This document shows positions 45,140 to 54,439 of a DNA stretch of 64,000 bases, one piece after another. Made by a program: the position numbers and the translations under genes. The notes under the pieces are model-generated. The model saw nothing but the letters and a program-made list of their open reading frames with translations. It made no database searches and was not told the DNA's origin. How positions within the stretch are numbered: position 1 is the first letter of the stretch; each line of letters opens with the position of its first letter. Source of the DNA: Thiosocius teredinicola (lineage in GTDB: Bacteria; Pseudomonadota; Gammaproteobacteria; Chromatiales; Chromatiaceae); contig NZ_CP019936.1 of the NCBI RefSeq assembly GCF_002009425.1, forward strand, positions 1,909,297 through 1,973,296, in the 5' to 3' direction.

Positions 45140-47062
45140 TTATTTGCCGAGCGCACTTTCGATGTGCTGGCGTACTTGTTCGGTCTCGTCTGTCTGTTCG
45201 CGATTACGAGCCACTGAAGCCGCTACGTCAAGGTGCTGCAGCGCTTCCTGCCGGCGACCGAGCTTTAGCAACAAGCGCGCGACGCGCATGCGGGGCTTCC
45301 ATTGGGAGCGCCAAGCATCGGCGGCGGCAATCCCATGTTGCAGGGCTGCGTTCAGGTTTTTGGTGACGAACTCGTGATATTCGCGGTATGCGCTTTCGAT
45401 GCCCGAGCGGCCGGTGTATCCCCATTTCGGATTGGCGAGCGCAGCATCCAGTATCGACTCGAGTTGCTCGTTGCCCATGGAACTGCCCCCGGCCTTCTGC
45501 CAATCGACGAGAAAACTGAACTGGCTCACGGATACCCGGGTTGGGCCAACGTCTCCATCTTTGAGGGCGTCGCTCAGCATGTTCACGGTGGCATCCGAGG
45601 GCCGCTGATTGAGGTGGAGGTCGAGTACGACCAAACCAAACAAGCAGTTGAGGCAGCGCGAGTCTGCCTCCAACCCTTTTAGCAGATAATCGGCGGCAGC
45701 TTGAGCAATCTGCGGTCTGGACTCGTCGGCATGTTCGACGGCAGAGATAAGAAACTGAGCCGCTGCGAAATTGGCCCGTGCCGACGCCGGGTGGTTGTTG
45801 GCACTGCTCATGACGAAAGTCTGGAAACTGGACCAGTTGTTCACGCGGACGAAGGTGGTGGCCGCGTAGGCAGCCAACAGCGCGACACCGACGGCGACCA
45901 CGAGTTTGTGCTGTTTCAGACGGCGTGAACCGACGACAACCGCATAGCTCAGTGCCATGAGAGGCCCGAGCCCCGGCAGATAATTGCGGTGTTCGAACAC
46001 CATTTCGAGCGCCAGCACCGTTGATTCCAACGCGTGACCGGCGAAGTAGAAGAGCACCGCGAAGGCGAAAACCGGGTGCTTGCGGCGCGTTATCCACGCG
46101 GTAAGCAACAAGGCTGAGATGCCCATAACCGCCAGTATCGTGATCGGTGGTGAGAACAAGCTGGTCGACAATGCGATATCGTCATGAAACAGGCCGAACT
46201 GCGAGATGTCGGGGATAAATAACAAGCGTAGGTAGAACCACAGTATCCGCGGCTGCGTCAGCACTCGCTCTTCGAGTGTGAACGGCCGTTCGTCGTAGTA
46301 GACGAGCCCGGGGTGGGTCATGAAATACGCTGCGCCCAAAATGAGCGGAACCACGATGTAGGTGACCTGCAGCGCTCTGAGCGCCCCTGGTCTGCGGCCA
46401 AGTGATACCTTGTTCAGGAGGGTGAGCTCACAGGCGAGCAGCAACAATGGAAGTAGGGCGGCGTTTTCCTTGCCGAGGAAGCCGATTGCAGCAAGAACCG
46501 GAACCAGCAACAGCCAGCCGAAGCCCGAGCGATTCTCCGCCAGTTGCAGCCGCCCCCACAGATAGGCGCTCAGCGACAGCAAGGTGAACAAGGCTGAGAT
46601 CTGGGTCATACGTTGCACGGCGTACAGGACGGTGCTGACATTGATGGGATGCAGCAACCAGACGGCCATCGTGGCCAGCGCCCAGCCGAGTTCGTATTTC
46701 GCGTCGTACGTATTTCGCGCGATGGCTCGGTAGGCAAGGCGGGTGAACAGGAAGACGGCCACGCCCGTCAGGATATGGATCGCAAGATTGGTCGCCTTGA
46801 AGGCCCAGGGGTCTAATCCGGCGATAGCATGGTTGATGCCGAATGACAGCTGGGCAAGGGGGCGACTGGCAGGGAAATCGTTGAACGACGAATTCCAGGC
46901 GCGAAGCAATTCGCTTGCGGCTAGGGAGTTGATCTTGACCCACTGGTTCTGGACGATGTGGATGTTGTCGTCAAACAAAAACGGGCCGTTCAAGCCCGGC
47001 GTGTAGATTGCCAGGCTGGCGGCAACTATCGCTGATAGTGCAAGAAGTAATTTGTATTGCAT
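45140..47062 (-). CDS. large membrane protein, GT-C/TMTC-like, with C-terminal helical repeat region
   Basis: A 640-residue protein. The first 420 residues hold many membrane spans; the N-terminus has GPFLFDDNIHIVQNQWV with the Asp31-Asp32 pair in the first loop, the expected position of the catalytic acid in GT-C glycosyltransferases, and SRPLAQLSFGINHAIAG. Residues of about 430-640 are soluble and helical (LLKGLEADSRCLNCLFGLVV, LLKLGRRQEALQHLDVAA), resembling TPR units as in TMTC O-mannosyltransferases. Together with the GT2 gene it may glycosylate proteins or build polysaccharide. Acceptor unknown. Confidence 0.8.
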   Translation of the reverse strand: MQYKLLLALSAIVAASLAIYTPGLNGPFLFDDNIHIVQNQWVKINSLAASELLRAWNSSFNDFPASRPLAQLSFGINHAIAGLDPWAFKATNLAIHILTGVAVFLFTRLAYRAIARNTYDAKYELGWALATMAVWLLHPINVSTVLYAVQRMTQISALFTLLSLSAYLWGRLQLAENRSGFGWLLLVPVLAAIGFLGKENAALLPLLLLACELTLLNKVSLGRRPGALRALQVTYIVVPLILGAAYFMTHPGLVYYDERPFTLEERVLTQPRILWFYLRLLFIPDISQFGLFHDDIALSTSLFSPPITILAVMGISALLLTAWITRRKHPVFAFAVLFYFAGHALESTVLALEMVFEHRNYLPGLGPLMALSYAVVVGSRRLKQHKLVVAVGVALLAAYAATTFVRVNNWSSFQTFVMSSANNHPASARANFAAAQFLISAVEHADESRPQIAQAAADYLLKGLEADSRCLNCLFGLVVLDLHLNQRPSDATVNMLSDALKDGDVGPTRVSVSQFSFLVDWQKAGGSSMGNEQLESILDAALANPKWGYTGRSGIESAYREYHEFVTKNLNAALQHGIAAADAWRSQWKPRMRVARLLLKLGRRQEALQHLDVAASVARNREQTDETEQVRQHIESALGK

Positions 47063-47578
47063 TCTGTTTTGCGCGTCACAGTTTCAGATGGTCGCCGAAT
47101 CCAATTGAAATGCAGCTTGTGCCCGATGTGGCTCAAAGTCGACTGCTAGTCAGCACAGGGCCGTGGCGGGCCACACGTGCTGCTGTACGCAGACTAGCGG
47201 CCGATCTGCCGGAAATTTGCGTAATTGGACAACAGCTAGCGGCTATAGAGTGGACCGACGAACACGAATACCGGATGTCGTGAGCGCTGTTTGGCAGCGA
47301 GTAGCCGTAGGATTTTGTCGACGAACATGTGGGACTCTGTCCTGAGGTGAGTAGGGCGGTGTCTGGTTCGGATTGGGGTTGCCCTGAGCGGTCAAGCAAG
47401 GTCTTAGGATGCCGGTGCTCAGGATCTGGAACATTGACAGGAAGGGACTGAGCGCTCACGCCAGGTAACCTCGAACTCTTGGTATCAAGTGACATTAAAT
47501 GTCGCCGATAATCATGTAATTGGCTATTAAAACGAAAATGCTCTCGGCTTCACACCCAAAAAAGTTGCTCGGTTCACG
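47063..47578. other. 516-bp non-coding gap between the GT-C gene and wzm
   Basis: This divergent gap should hold both promoters of the polysaccharide locus. Several short chance frames occur (for example 47008-47283 on the plus strand), but none resembles a known family. The sequence is mixed in composition, more A+T-rich near 47500-47575. Its length is large for this compact genome; it might retain a decayed gene or a long regulated leader. Confidence 0.45.
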
Positions 47579-48415
47579 ATGATGGACAACAACGCGAACA
47601 CCGTTGAGGTGGCCGCCGAAGGTCGACGTCGTGGCTATTGGCGCGAGGTCTGGCAGTACCACGAACTCTTGCTGTTTCTTGCTTGGCGGGATCTCAAGGT
47701 TCGCTACAAACAGACGGCTATCGGGGTTGCTTGGGTCATCCTGCGTCCATTGATCACGATGGTCATCCTCACATTCGTGTTTCAGCGCGTCGCGGGGTTG
47801 GGCAAGAATCTCGATGTGCCGTACCAGATGTTGGTCATCGCCGGTCTGCTTCCGTGGCATTTCTTTTCGACCGTGTTTGCCGAGTCTGCAAACAGTCTGG
47901 TCGCTAATTCTCAAATGATTTCAAAGGTTTACTTTCCGCGCGTATTGATTCCACTGAGCTCCTCGCTGGCCGGCGCGGTCGACTTTATGGTCACTGTGCT
48001 GATCCTTGTACCGTTCATGATCTGGTTCGGCGTGTTTCCGGGGCTTGAGATCTTGCTGTTTCCGCTGTTCCTTTTGCTGTTGATCTTGTTCACCCTGAGC
48101 ATCGGGATCGGCTTTGCGGCACTCAACGTCCGGTTCAGGGATGTCAGGTTTATCGTGCCGTTCATCGTACAGATTGGCCTCTACGTGTCCCCGGTGGGCT
48201 TCAGCGTTTACGAGATCCCCGAGCAGTGGCGCGTGCTGTACAGCCTCAATCCGATGGTCGGCATTGTTGAAGGGTTTCGTTGGTCGTTATTTGGCGACTC
48301 GTACCCGGTTCCAACGTTCGCAGTTGCCGTCAGCGTTGCATGTACGGTATTGATCATGTTCGCTTCTTTGCACTTCTTTCGGAAGGTAGAACGTACCTTC
48401 GCAGACGAGATCTGA
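47579..48415 (+). CDS. wzm: Wzm-type ABC-2 permease of polysaccharide export
   Basis: A 278-residue protein; starts at 47579 or three bases later. The N-terminal amphipathic stretch ELLLFLAWRDLKVRYKQT is typical of ABC-2 permeases of O-antigen and capsule exporters, followed by six membrane spans, including LIVRFRDVRFIVPFIVQ-like (here LNVRFRDVRFIVPFIVQIG) and PVGFSVYEIPEQWRVLYSLN. With Wzt it moves a completed, lipid-linked polysaccharide across the inner membrane. The Wzt ATPase gene follows after 3 bases. Confidence 0.94.
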   Translation: MMDNNANTVEVAAEGRRRGYWREVWQYHELLLFLAWRDLKVRYKQTAIGVAWVILRPLITMVILTFVFQRVAGLGKNLDVPYQMLVIAGLLPWHFFSTVFAESANSLVANSQMISKVYFPRVLIPLSSSLAGAVDFMVTVLILVPFMIWFGVFPGLEILLFPLFLLLLILFTLSIGIGFAALNVRFRDVRFIVPFIVQIGLYVSPVGFSVYEIPEQWRVLYSLNPMVGIVEGFRWSLFGDSYPVPTFAVAVSVACTVLIMFASLHFFRKVERTFADEI

Positions 48416-48418
48416 GCG

Positions 48419-49675
48419 ATGGGTGCGGCGATAGAAACACAAAGGCTCGGCAAGTGCTATCAGTTGAGTCATAACCAATCGCCCCCATACGACACGCTGC
48501 GCGATTGGCTCGCGGCTCGATTCCGGAGGGGTTTCCGACCGATTCGACAGATTGTCCGCGAAGATTATTGGGCGTTGAGAGAGATAGATCTCCAGGTAGA
48601 TCGGGGAGAAAAACTGGGGCTTGTCGGCGCGAACGGTGCGGGCAAATCCACGTTGTTGAAGCTCTTGAGCCGAATAACGGCCCCGTCCGAAGGCCGTTTG
48701 GCACTCAATGGCCGAGTGGCCAGTCTGCTGGAGGTGGGCACCGGCTTTCATCCCGAGTTGACGGGCAGAGAGAACATCTTTCTGAACGGGTCGATACTCG
48801 GGATGCGCAAAAAGGAAGTCGTGCAACGATTCGACGAAATCGTAGCCTTCTCGGGAGTCGAGCAATTTCTCGATACACCGGTTAAACGCTATTCGTCGGG
48901 AATGTACACGCGATTGGCTTTCGCAGTGGCTGCGCACCTGGAATCTGAGATTCTGCTGGTTGATGAGGTGCTGGCAGTGGGGGATGCGTGGTTTCAGAAG
49001 AAATGCATGTCCAAGATGGAAGACATGCATAGCAGCGGACGAACGGTGGTACTGGTTAGTCACAATATGTCGGCGATTCGCGCGTTTTGTGATCGGGCAA
49101 TCTGGCTCGATCACGGACGCATCGTCGGTGACGGCGATGTGGGCGATGTCGTCCATGCCTATGGCACGTCAATCAGGGAAAGCGGTGATGCGTGCTCAGT
49201 AGTCAGATATGACCCTCAGTTAACGGATAGCGAACGGACTGTGGTCTTCCATTCTCTAAAGGTCAGTGACGCCGACGGCAATTCACGTGTCACCTTTGAC
49301 AGCACGGAAGCGATCACCGTATCGATAGAGATAGAGCTGACGCGACCGGTGACAGGCTTGCTGGTTGGATTTGAACTCTACGCGGGCGACGGTAGCCTGG
49401 TGTTTCAATCATTCGTTGGCGAGAGCGGAAAGGCCGACGTTTCCGAAGCTGCAGGCCGCGATGGCGTAGTCATCTCGACACAGATTCCTCCGGGCCTTCT
49501 GGCCAATGGCAGCTATCACCTGACGATAGCGGCGGCTATACATGGCGTTCGTTGGCTGGTTCGCAAAGAGAAAGGCGTGCATTTCGGGGTTACGTTCAGT
49601 TGTCCTTCGGGCGAGTTCTTCTTTGCCCACCGCGACGGAGCTGTTGCGCCAATGCTCACCTGGTCGGTTCAATAA
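48419..49675 (+). CDS. wzt: Wzt-type ATPase of polysaccharide export with C-terminal carbohydrate-binding domain
   Basis: A 418-residue protein. The ATPase domain (1-240) has Walker A GANGAGKST, LNGRVASLLEVGTGFHPELT, the signature YSSGMYTRLAF and Walker B ILLVDEVLAVGD. Residues of about 270-418 form a beta-sandwich like the Wzt C-terminal domain (VEFELYAGDGSLVF-like), which recognises the capped end of the O-polysaccharide. The presence of this domain predicts that chain termination by a methyl or other capping group is coupled to export. The FkbM methyltransferase gene is next. Confidence 0.93.
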   Translation: MGAAIETQRLGKCYQLSHNQSPPYDTLRDWLAARFRRGFRPIRQIVREDYWALREIDLQVDRGEKLGLVGANGAGKSTLLKLLSRITAPSEGRLALNGRVASLLEVGTGFHPELTGRENIFLNGSILGMRKKEVVQRFDEIVAFSGVEQFLDTPVKRYSSGMYTRLAFAVAAHLESEILLVDEVLAVGDAWFQKKCMSKMEDMHSSGRTVVLVSHNMSAIRAFCDRAIWLDHGRIVGDGDVGDVVHAYGTSIRESGDACSVVRYDPQLTDSERTVVFHSLKVSDADGNSRVTFDSTEAITVSIEIELTRPVTGLLVGFELYAGDGSLVFQSFVGESGKADVSEAAGRDGVVISTQIPPGLLANGSYHLTIAAAIHGVRWLVRKEKGVHFGVTFSCPSGEFFFAHRDGAVAPMLTWSVQ

Positions 49676-49687
49676 GCGGGAAACCAA

Positions 49688-50542
49688 ATGTACAAGAAGA
49701 TATTACGGCACATCGCAGAGCGCATCGCTGAGACAAGCGTGTTCGTTCAATCGAGAAGTTGTTACCTCGGTGACCATCGCGTGCTGACCAACACGGTACA
49801 AGGGTACAAAATGTATCTCGACAGCCGCGACATCAGTCTCACCCCTCATCTCATTCAGGATGGCATATGGGAAGACTGGGTGACCACAGCGATACAGCGG
49901 CTCGTCAGGCCGGGCGACAGAGCCGTGGATGTGGGTGCCAACGTCGGTTATTTTTCTCTTCTCCTGGCCGGATTGGTCGGTAAACAAGGCTATGTTTGGT
50001 CGGTTGAAGCGAATGCCGAGATTTATGAACTGGCATATCGCAATCTGGAAGTGAACGGTTTTCGCGATCGCAGTTCCGTCTCGATGTGTGCAGCGTATAA
50101 AGAGCAGACCACCCTCGAGTTCAAGGTTTATGAAAAGCACAAAGGTTCATCGTCGATTCATGTGCCCGACGGAGATCCGGAAAAATACAATGATTCGGTT
50201 ACCACGGTGAACGTCGAGGCGAGAAAGCTTGACGACATCGTTGGCGAAGGTACCGTCAATTTTATGAAGATTGACGCAGAAGGCAGCGAGCCGGAAGTGT
50301 TGTTGGGTGCAGATCGGTTGTTGACCGAGAGCACGGATCTTGGGATTGTGCTCGAATTCGCGCCGAGTTTTTATGCAGGTACGTCGCGTGGAGCCGATCT
50401 GCTGGATCTGTTGTCGAGCCGGGGATTCTCGTTTTCGATGATCATGAAAGACAGCTCGATAAAGCCGGTGACGCGTGAACAGTTGTTGGCGCGAACAGAA
50501 TACTGTGACGTCTATGCGTACAAAGGCGCACAACGCTTCTAG
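49688..50542 (+). CDS. FkbM-family methyltransferase
   Basis: A 284-residue SAM-dependent enzyme. Motif I is AVDVGANVGYFSLLLAG; post-motif acids lie in WSVEANAEIYELAYRNLE, and the family mark is MKIDAEGSEPEVLLGA. It could methylate a sugar hydroxyl in the exported polysaccharide, possibly as the chain-end cap recognised by the Wzt domain, a link that is inference from adjacency. AT-rich codon use fits a transferred surface locus. Two GT4 genes converge with it. Confidence 0.9.
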   Translation: MYKKILRHIAERIAETSVFVQSRSCYLGDHRVLTNTVQGYKMYLDSRDISLTPHLIQDGIWEDWVTTAIQRLVRPGDRAVDVGANVGYFSLLLAGLVGKQGYVWSVEANAEIYELAYRNLEVNGFRDRSSVSMCAAYKEQTTLEFKVYEKHKGSSSIHVPDGDPEKYNDSVTTVNVEARKLDDIVGEGTVNFMKIDAEGSEPEVLLGADRLLTESTDLGIVLEFAPSFYAGTSRGADLLDLLSSRGFSFSMIMKDSSIKPVTREQLLARTEYCDVYAYKGAQRF

Positions 50543-50598
50543 AGAAACTATGTGTCCTACCTGGTGACTCGGTAGTTACGCATGCGATGTGCGAGATA

Positions 50599-51954
50599 TC
50601 AGGTTTCTGCGGGCGAAGCCTGATCGGCGAGCTTTGAGCAAGTATCCAAGAGGCGTCGCGTGGCCTGATCCCAGTCATGCCATTCGAGCGCATCATGCTG
50701 TTCCGGTTTGTTTTCAACGAATTCGACAATTGTGCGTTCTAGATCGTCGAGATCCTGGGTGACGAAGTATCGTGCCGAATCGCCCCCTATCTCTTTGAAA
50801 ACCGGTATGTCGCTCGCGATAACATCCAATCCCTTTTGCATCGCCTCTACCAGTGGCAGGCCGAATCCTTCCGCCCGCGATGCGAAGATCAGTGCTGTGG
50901 AGTGCTCGTAGAAAAAATCAAGTTCGTTGTCATTCGCATTGGTATAGATGAAGAGATGTCGATTGACGTAGGGACTGTTGGTCATCGCTTCGACCAAGTC
51001 CTCGCACATCCATCCTACGCGACCGACGATGACGAGGCGTTCTGTTCGACCGGCGTCCCACATCCGGGTGAAAACCGCGAAAGCATCGTCGTAACCTTTA
51101 CGTGGCTCGATTGTGCCGACCATCAGGAAGGTATCGGTCGCAAAATCCATGGTCTGGACGTCGCTGCGAATCGGCAATTCCTCGATGCCGGAATCCGGCT
51201 CGTTGGCGATGTCGGCGCCGGAATACCAGATTGCCGTTGGCAGGGCTGCTTCCCGTTGCATGTCATGGTCTTTGAAAAAAGCGAGTAGGCTGTTGAGGGT
51301 TGAATGCGAGATGCAGACAAATGCTGAGGAATGAGCGCATATCTGTGGTAGCAGACGTTTAAATGTCTTTACAAAATGCTTGTCGCAATATTGTGGATGG
51401 GTCACGGGAATAAGGTCGTGGATCATCGGCGCCACGATCAGTTTCTGGTTACGTCTCTTGTTCAAGGGCGTTACGACGTCATAGGCCCAGAAAGCGTCGG
51501 GCATCAACAGGAAATCGCCTGATTTCGGCTTTATTCGACGTATGCTTCCAGTCAACAGTCCGACAACGAAGGGCGTTTGCAACAAGGCATAACCGCCGTA
51601 TCGAATCAGTCGCCGGATAGCGGAGATGAAATAGGCATAAGCCAGCCAGGGCGAGAATTTTTTGCTCTTTTGAATAGCCTTTTTCTCATGTGCCGACAGC
51701 CACACCGAGGCCTTGGTGCCACCGTGCATCACCGTGCTCATGTTCTGCGAGGCGAGCTGCAAGGCGTTGAAGCGGGGAGAGCGCCAAAAATGTCCAAAGT
51801 TCGACACGACCGGGACGAATTTCTGCCCTTCAGTATCCGACAATGCAACCGCGCGTTTTACGATATTGCGCACGACGCGTTGAATCCCCGTATTGATGCC
51901 CAGGTAGTAGGTCGCGGTGCAATCGATATAAATCGTTCTGGATGTTTTGGTCAT
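50599..51954 (-). CDS. family 4 glycosyltransferase
   Basis: A 451-residue GT-B enzyme. The N-terminal domain begins IYIDCTATYYLGINTGIQRV, typical of a subgroup acting on surface polysaccharides. The C-terminal domain has MVGTIEPRKGYDDAFAVF and the nucleotide-sugar site ALIFASRAEGFGLPLVEAMQ (E-x7-E). It should add a sugar, donor unknown, to a growing lipid-linked chain. It lies 24 bases after the next upstream GT4 gene, with which it shares an operon. Confidence 0.9.
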   Translation of the reverse strand: MTKTSRTIYIDCTATYYLGINTGIQRVVRNIVKRAVALSDTEGQKFVPVVSNFGHFWRSPRFNALQLASQNMSTVMHGGTKASVWLSAHEKKAIQKSKKFSPWLAYAYFISAIRRLIRYGGYALLQTPFVVGLLTGSIRRIKPKSGDFLLMPDAFWAYDVVTPLNKRRNQKLIVAPMIHDLIPVTHPQYCDKHFVKTFKRLLPQICAHSSAFVCISHSTLNSLLAFFKDHDMQREAALPTAIWYSGADIANEPDSGIEELPIRSDVQTMDFATDTFLMVGTIEPRKGYDDAFAVFTRMWDAGRTERLVIVGRVGWMCEDLVEAMTNSPYVNRHLFIYTNANDNELDFFYEHSTALIFASRAEGFGLPLVEAMQKGLDVIASDIPVFKEIGGDSARYFVTQDLDDLERTIVEFVENKPEQHDALEWHDWDQATRRLLDTCSKLADQASPAET

Positions 51955-51978
51955 TGTTCGGGGCTTGAGGGACTGTTC

Positions 51979-53169
51979 TTATCGCTGTGGTTCGATCGTA
52001 GTTTGAAAGAAAGCGCAGATCTTTTGTGAAATCGAAGCCCAAGAGAATCGCTGTGCGAGAAATTCCGAATGAGAACACAGTGTCGCGTAGAGGTCTGCGT
52101 TCGAAAGTATCTCGCGGAGACGCTCGGCCAGCCGCAACGCATTGTCGCGTGGGACGACGGATTCATCGTCGATCACCAGATCCTGCAGTCCACCACAGTC
52201 AGACACAACGACGGGCAGTCCGTAGGTCAGCGCTGAAGTGCCGACACCGCTTTGGGCATCGAAGTGCTTGTAGGGCATGAGCAGAACGTCTGCTGCCGAA
52301 AGGTAGTGGTGAATATCGGTTTCTTGTACGAACGCGAGGTCTAGACGCACGTTGGGTTCCAGTTTCAACGTTCGCACCGTGTTGTTGATTGCGTCTGCGC
52401 TATCCCATGCCTGACCGGCGATGATCAGCAACGTGTTTGGCTCGTTGTTGCGTAGCGTATCGACTGCCTTCAATGCAGTATCCCACCCCTTGTATTCGCG
52501 AACTGCGCCGAACAGAAGCAGCACTCGCTTGTGCTGAGCGATTCCCAGATGTTGTCTGGAGGCCCGTTTGTCCACGACTCGATCGTGTTTGAAGTCTGCG
52601 GCACCCATCGGGAATACCGCCGTGCGATCTTCGAATGCTGGGAAAACCTGGTGAAATACTTCTTCGTTGCGCCGCGAGTGCAGCAGAATCGCATTTGCCA
52701 GGGCGTAGAGAATGCTACTGGCAATCCGGTGCAACACGCGGTTGCCATTGTGTGGCGTTACGTTGTGGACGGTAACGACAACGGGTACGCCGCGGGCCTT
52801 CGCCGTGAGCGCGATGACGATAAGGATCGGCGCCAGGGGTAACGACCACCATTGCAGGTTGAGTACGTCGCCCTTCGCCCGCAAGCCGGCAGAAACCCAG
52901 CTCAAGGGGTTGTACCAAGCCAGTCGGCGATGGATCAACAGGTTCGGATGACGCGGAGGCTCGCTCTGGTCATCGACTTGGATCGCGCCGGGATAGAGTG
53001 CCTTTGGATAGAGCGCCGAAAAGCTGAAGAACTCGACTTCGGTATGTTCTGCCAGCGCCAGCGCGACCCCTTCACAGTAACTGCTTATGGCGCGCAGCGG
53101 CGGGAGTGTGCCGACCATGGTTATCCGTTCAGGGCACGAAACAGATGAAGCAGCGGAACGTTGGGTCAT
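51979..53169 (-). CDS. family 4 glycosyltransferase (second)
   Basis: The ATG at 53169 is preferred over a TTG at 53190. The 396-residue GT-B protein begins MTQRSAASSVSCPERITMVG. The N-terminal domain has GVPVVVTVHNVTPHNG; the C-terminal domain has LLLFGAVREYKGWDTALKAV and DVLLMPYKHFDAQSGVGTSA, followed by LTYGLPVVVSDCGGLQDLV. It lacks the first Glu of the usual E-x7-E pair, as in some SGV-type transferases. It is the first gene of the minus-strand pair of GT4 genes. Confidence 0.88.
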   Translation of the reverse strand: MTQRSAASSVSCPERITMVGTLPPLRAISSYCEGVALALAEHTEVEFFSFSALYPKALYPGAIQVDDQSEPPRHPNLLIHRRLAWYNPLSWVSAGLRAKGDVLNLQWWSLPLAPILIVIALTAKARGVPVVVTVHNVTPHNGNRVLHRIASSILYALANAILLHSRRNEEVFHQVFPAFEDRTAVFPMGAADFKHDRVVDKRASRQHLGIAQHKRVLLLFGAVREYKGWDTALKAVDTLRNNEPNTLLIIAGQAWDSADAINNTVRTLKLEPNVRLDLAFVQETDIHHYLSAADVLLMPYKHFDAQSGVGTSALTYGLPVVVSDCGGLQDLVIDDESVVPRDNALRLAERLREILSNADLYATLCSHSEFLAQRFSWASISQKICAFFQTTIEPQR

Positions 53170-53286
53170 TTTCGACCAGTCATGGCGCAATTTGCGTTGA
53201 ATGGCACGGCGGGCGACACGAGGGTGCCTAAGCCATTATCATTGGCCGAATAATTCAACTGCTTATCCAACATCCGTTTCCAAAAA

Positions 53287-54393
53287 ATGTCCGGCAATAC
53301 TATCGGAAAACTCTTTACGTTGACGTCTTTCGGCGAAAGCCACGGTATCGCAATCGGTTGCATCGTCGACGGTTGTCCGCCGGGTATGGCGCTCAGCGAA
53401 GCGGACATCCAGCCCGACCTCGACCGCCGTCGCCCCGGTACGTCACGCCATACCACGCAGCGGCGCGAGCCGGATCAGGTCCAGATTCTCTCCGGGGTGT
53501 TCGAGGGCAAAACCACCGGCACACCGATCGGACTCGTGATCTTCAATCAGGACCAACGTTCTAAGGATTACGGCGACATCGCACAGAAATTTAGGCCGGG
53601 ACACGCCGATTACACCTATATCCAGAAGTACGGCATCCGCGACCATCGCGGCGGTGGTCGCTCGTCCGCCCGCGAGACTGCGATGCGGGTGGCGGCCGGC
53701 GCGATCGCCAAAAAGTACCTGCGCGAACGCTATGGCATCGAGGTGCGTGGCTACCTTTCAGCGCTCGGACCGATTCGGCCGAACGGCTTTGCGTGGGACC
53801 CGGTTGAGTCTAATCCGTTCTTCTGGCCGGACGCGGCGCAGGTCAGCGAGCTCGAAGACTACATGGACGAGTTGCGCAAATCCGGCGATTCGGTCGGCGC
53901 TGAAGTCTCTGTTGTCGCTACCGGCGTTCCTCCCGGTTGGGGAGAACCCATCTTTGACCGGCTGGACGCGGATATCGCGCATGCGCTGATGAGCATCAAT
54001 GCCGCCAAGGGCGTAGAGATCGGCGCCGGTTTCGCGTGCGTCGCGCAGAAAGGCACCGAACACCGCGATCAGATGACGCCCGAAGGCTTTCTGTCGAACA
54101 ACGCCGGCGGCGTGCTCGGCGGGATCTCCAGCGGGCAGGACGTCGTGGCTCGCGTGGCGTTCAAACCGACCTCGAGCATCCGCCTCGGCGGGCAAACGGT
54201 CGATGTTGCCGGCCACTCCACCGAGGTGATTACCAAGGGGCGTCACGATCCGTGTGTGGGCATCCGCGCGACCCCGATCGCCGAGGCCATGCTGGCGATC
54301 GTGTTGCTCGATCATGCCCTGCGCCAGCGTGGCCAGAATGCAGATGTGGCGCCGGATACCCCGGTGATCCCGGCCGGCAGCAGCAAGCCTTGA
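53287..54393 (+). CDS. aroC: chorismate synthase
   Basis: A 368-residue enzyme making chorismate from EPSP, using reduced FMN, as the last shikimate step. Signatures are [19 protein letters not shown], the Arg-rich [16 protein letters not shown], the phosphate-binding [20 protein letters not shown], and the C-terminal [18 protein letters not shown]. No clear ribosome site precedes the ATG. Its length is that of the family. An MFS transporter gene follows. Confidence 0.97.
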   Translation: MSGNTIGKLFTLTSFGESHGIAIGCIVDGCPPGMALSEADIQPDLDRRRPGTSRHTTQRREPDQVQILSGVFEGKTTGTPIGLVIFNQDQRSKDYGDIAQKFRPGHADYTYIQKYGIRDHRGGGRSSARETAMRVAAGAIAKKYLRERYGIEVRGYLSALGPIRPNGFAWDPVESNPFFWPDAAQVSELEDYMDELRKSGDSVGAEVSVVATGVPPGWGEPIFDRLDADIAHALMSINAAKGVEIGAGFACVAQKGTEHRDQMTPEGFLSNNAGGVLGGISSGQDVVARVAFKPTSSIRLGGQTVDVAGHSTEVITKGRHDPCVGIRATPIAEAMLAIVLLDHALRQRGQNADVAPDTPVIPAGSSKP

Positions 54394-54439
54394 GGCGGCG
54401 CCGGCGAGGGATGCGCGCGCGATATCACGCCGAAGTCTG

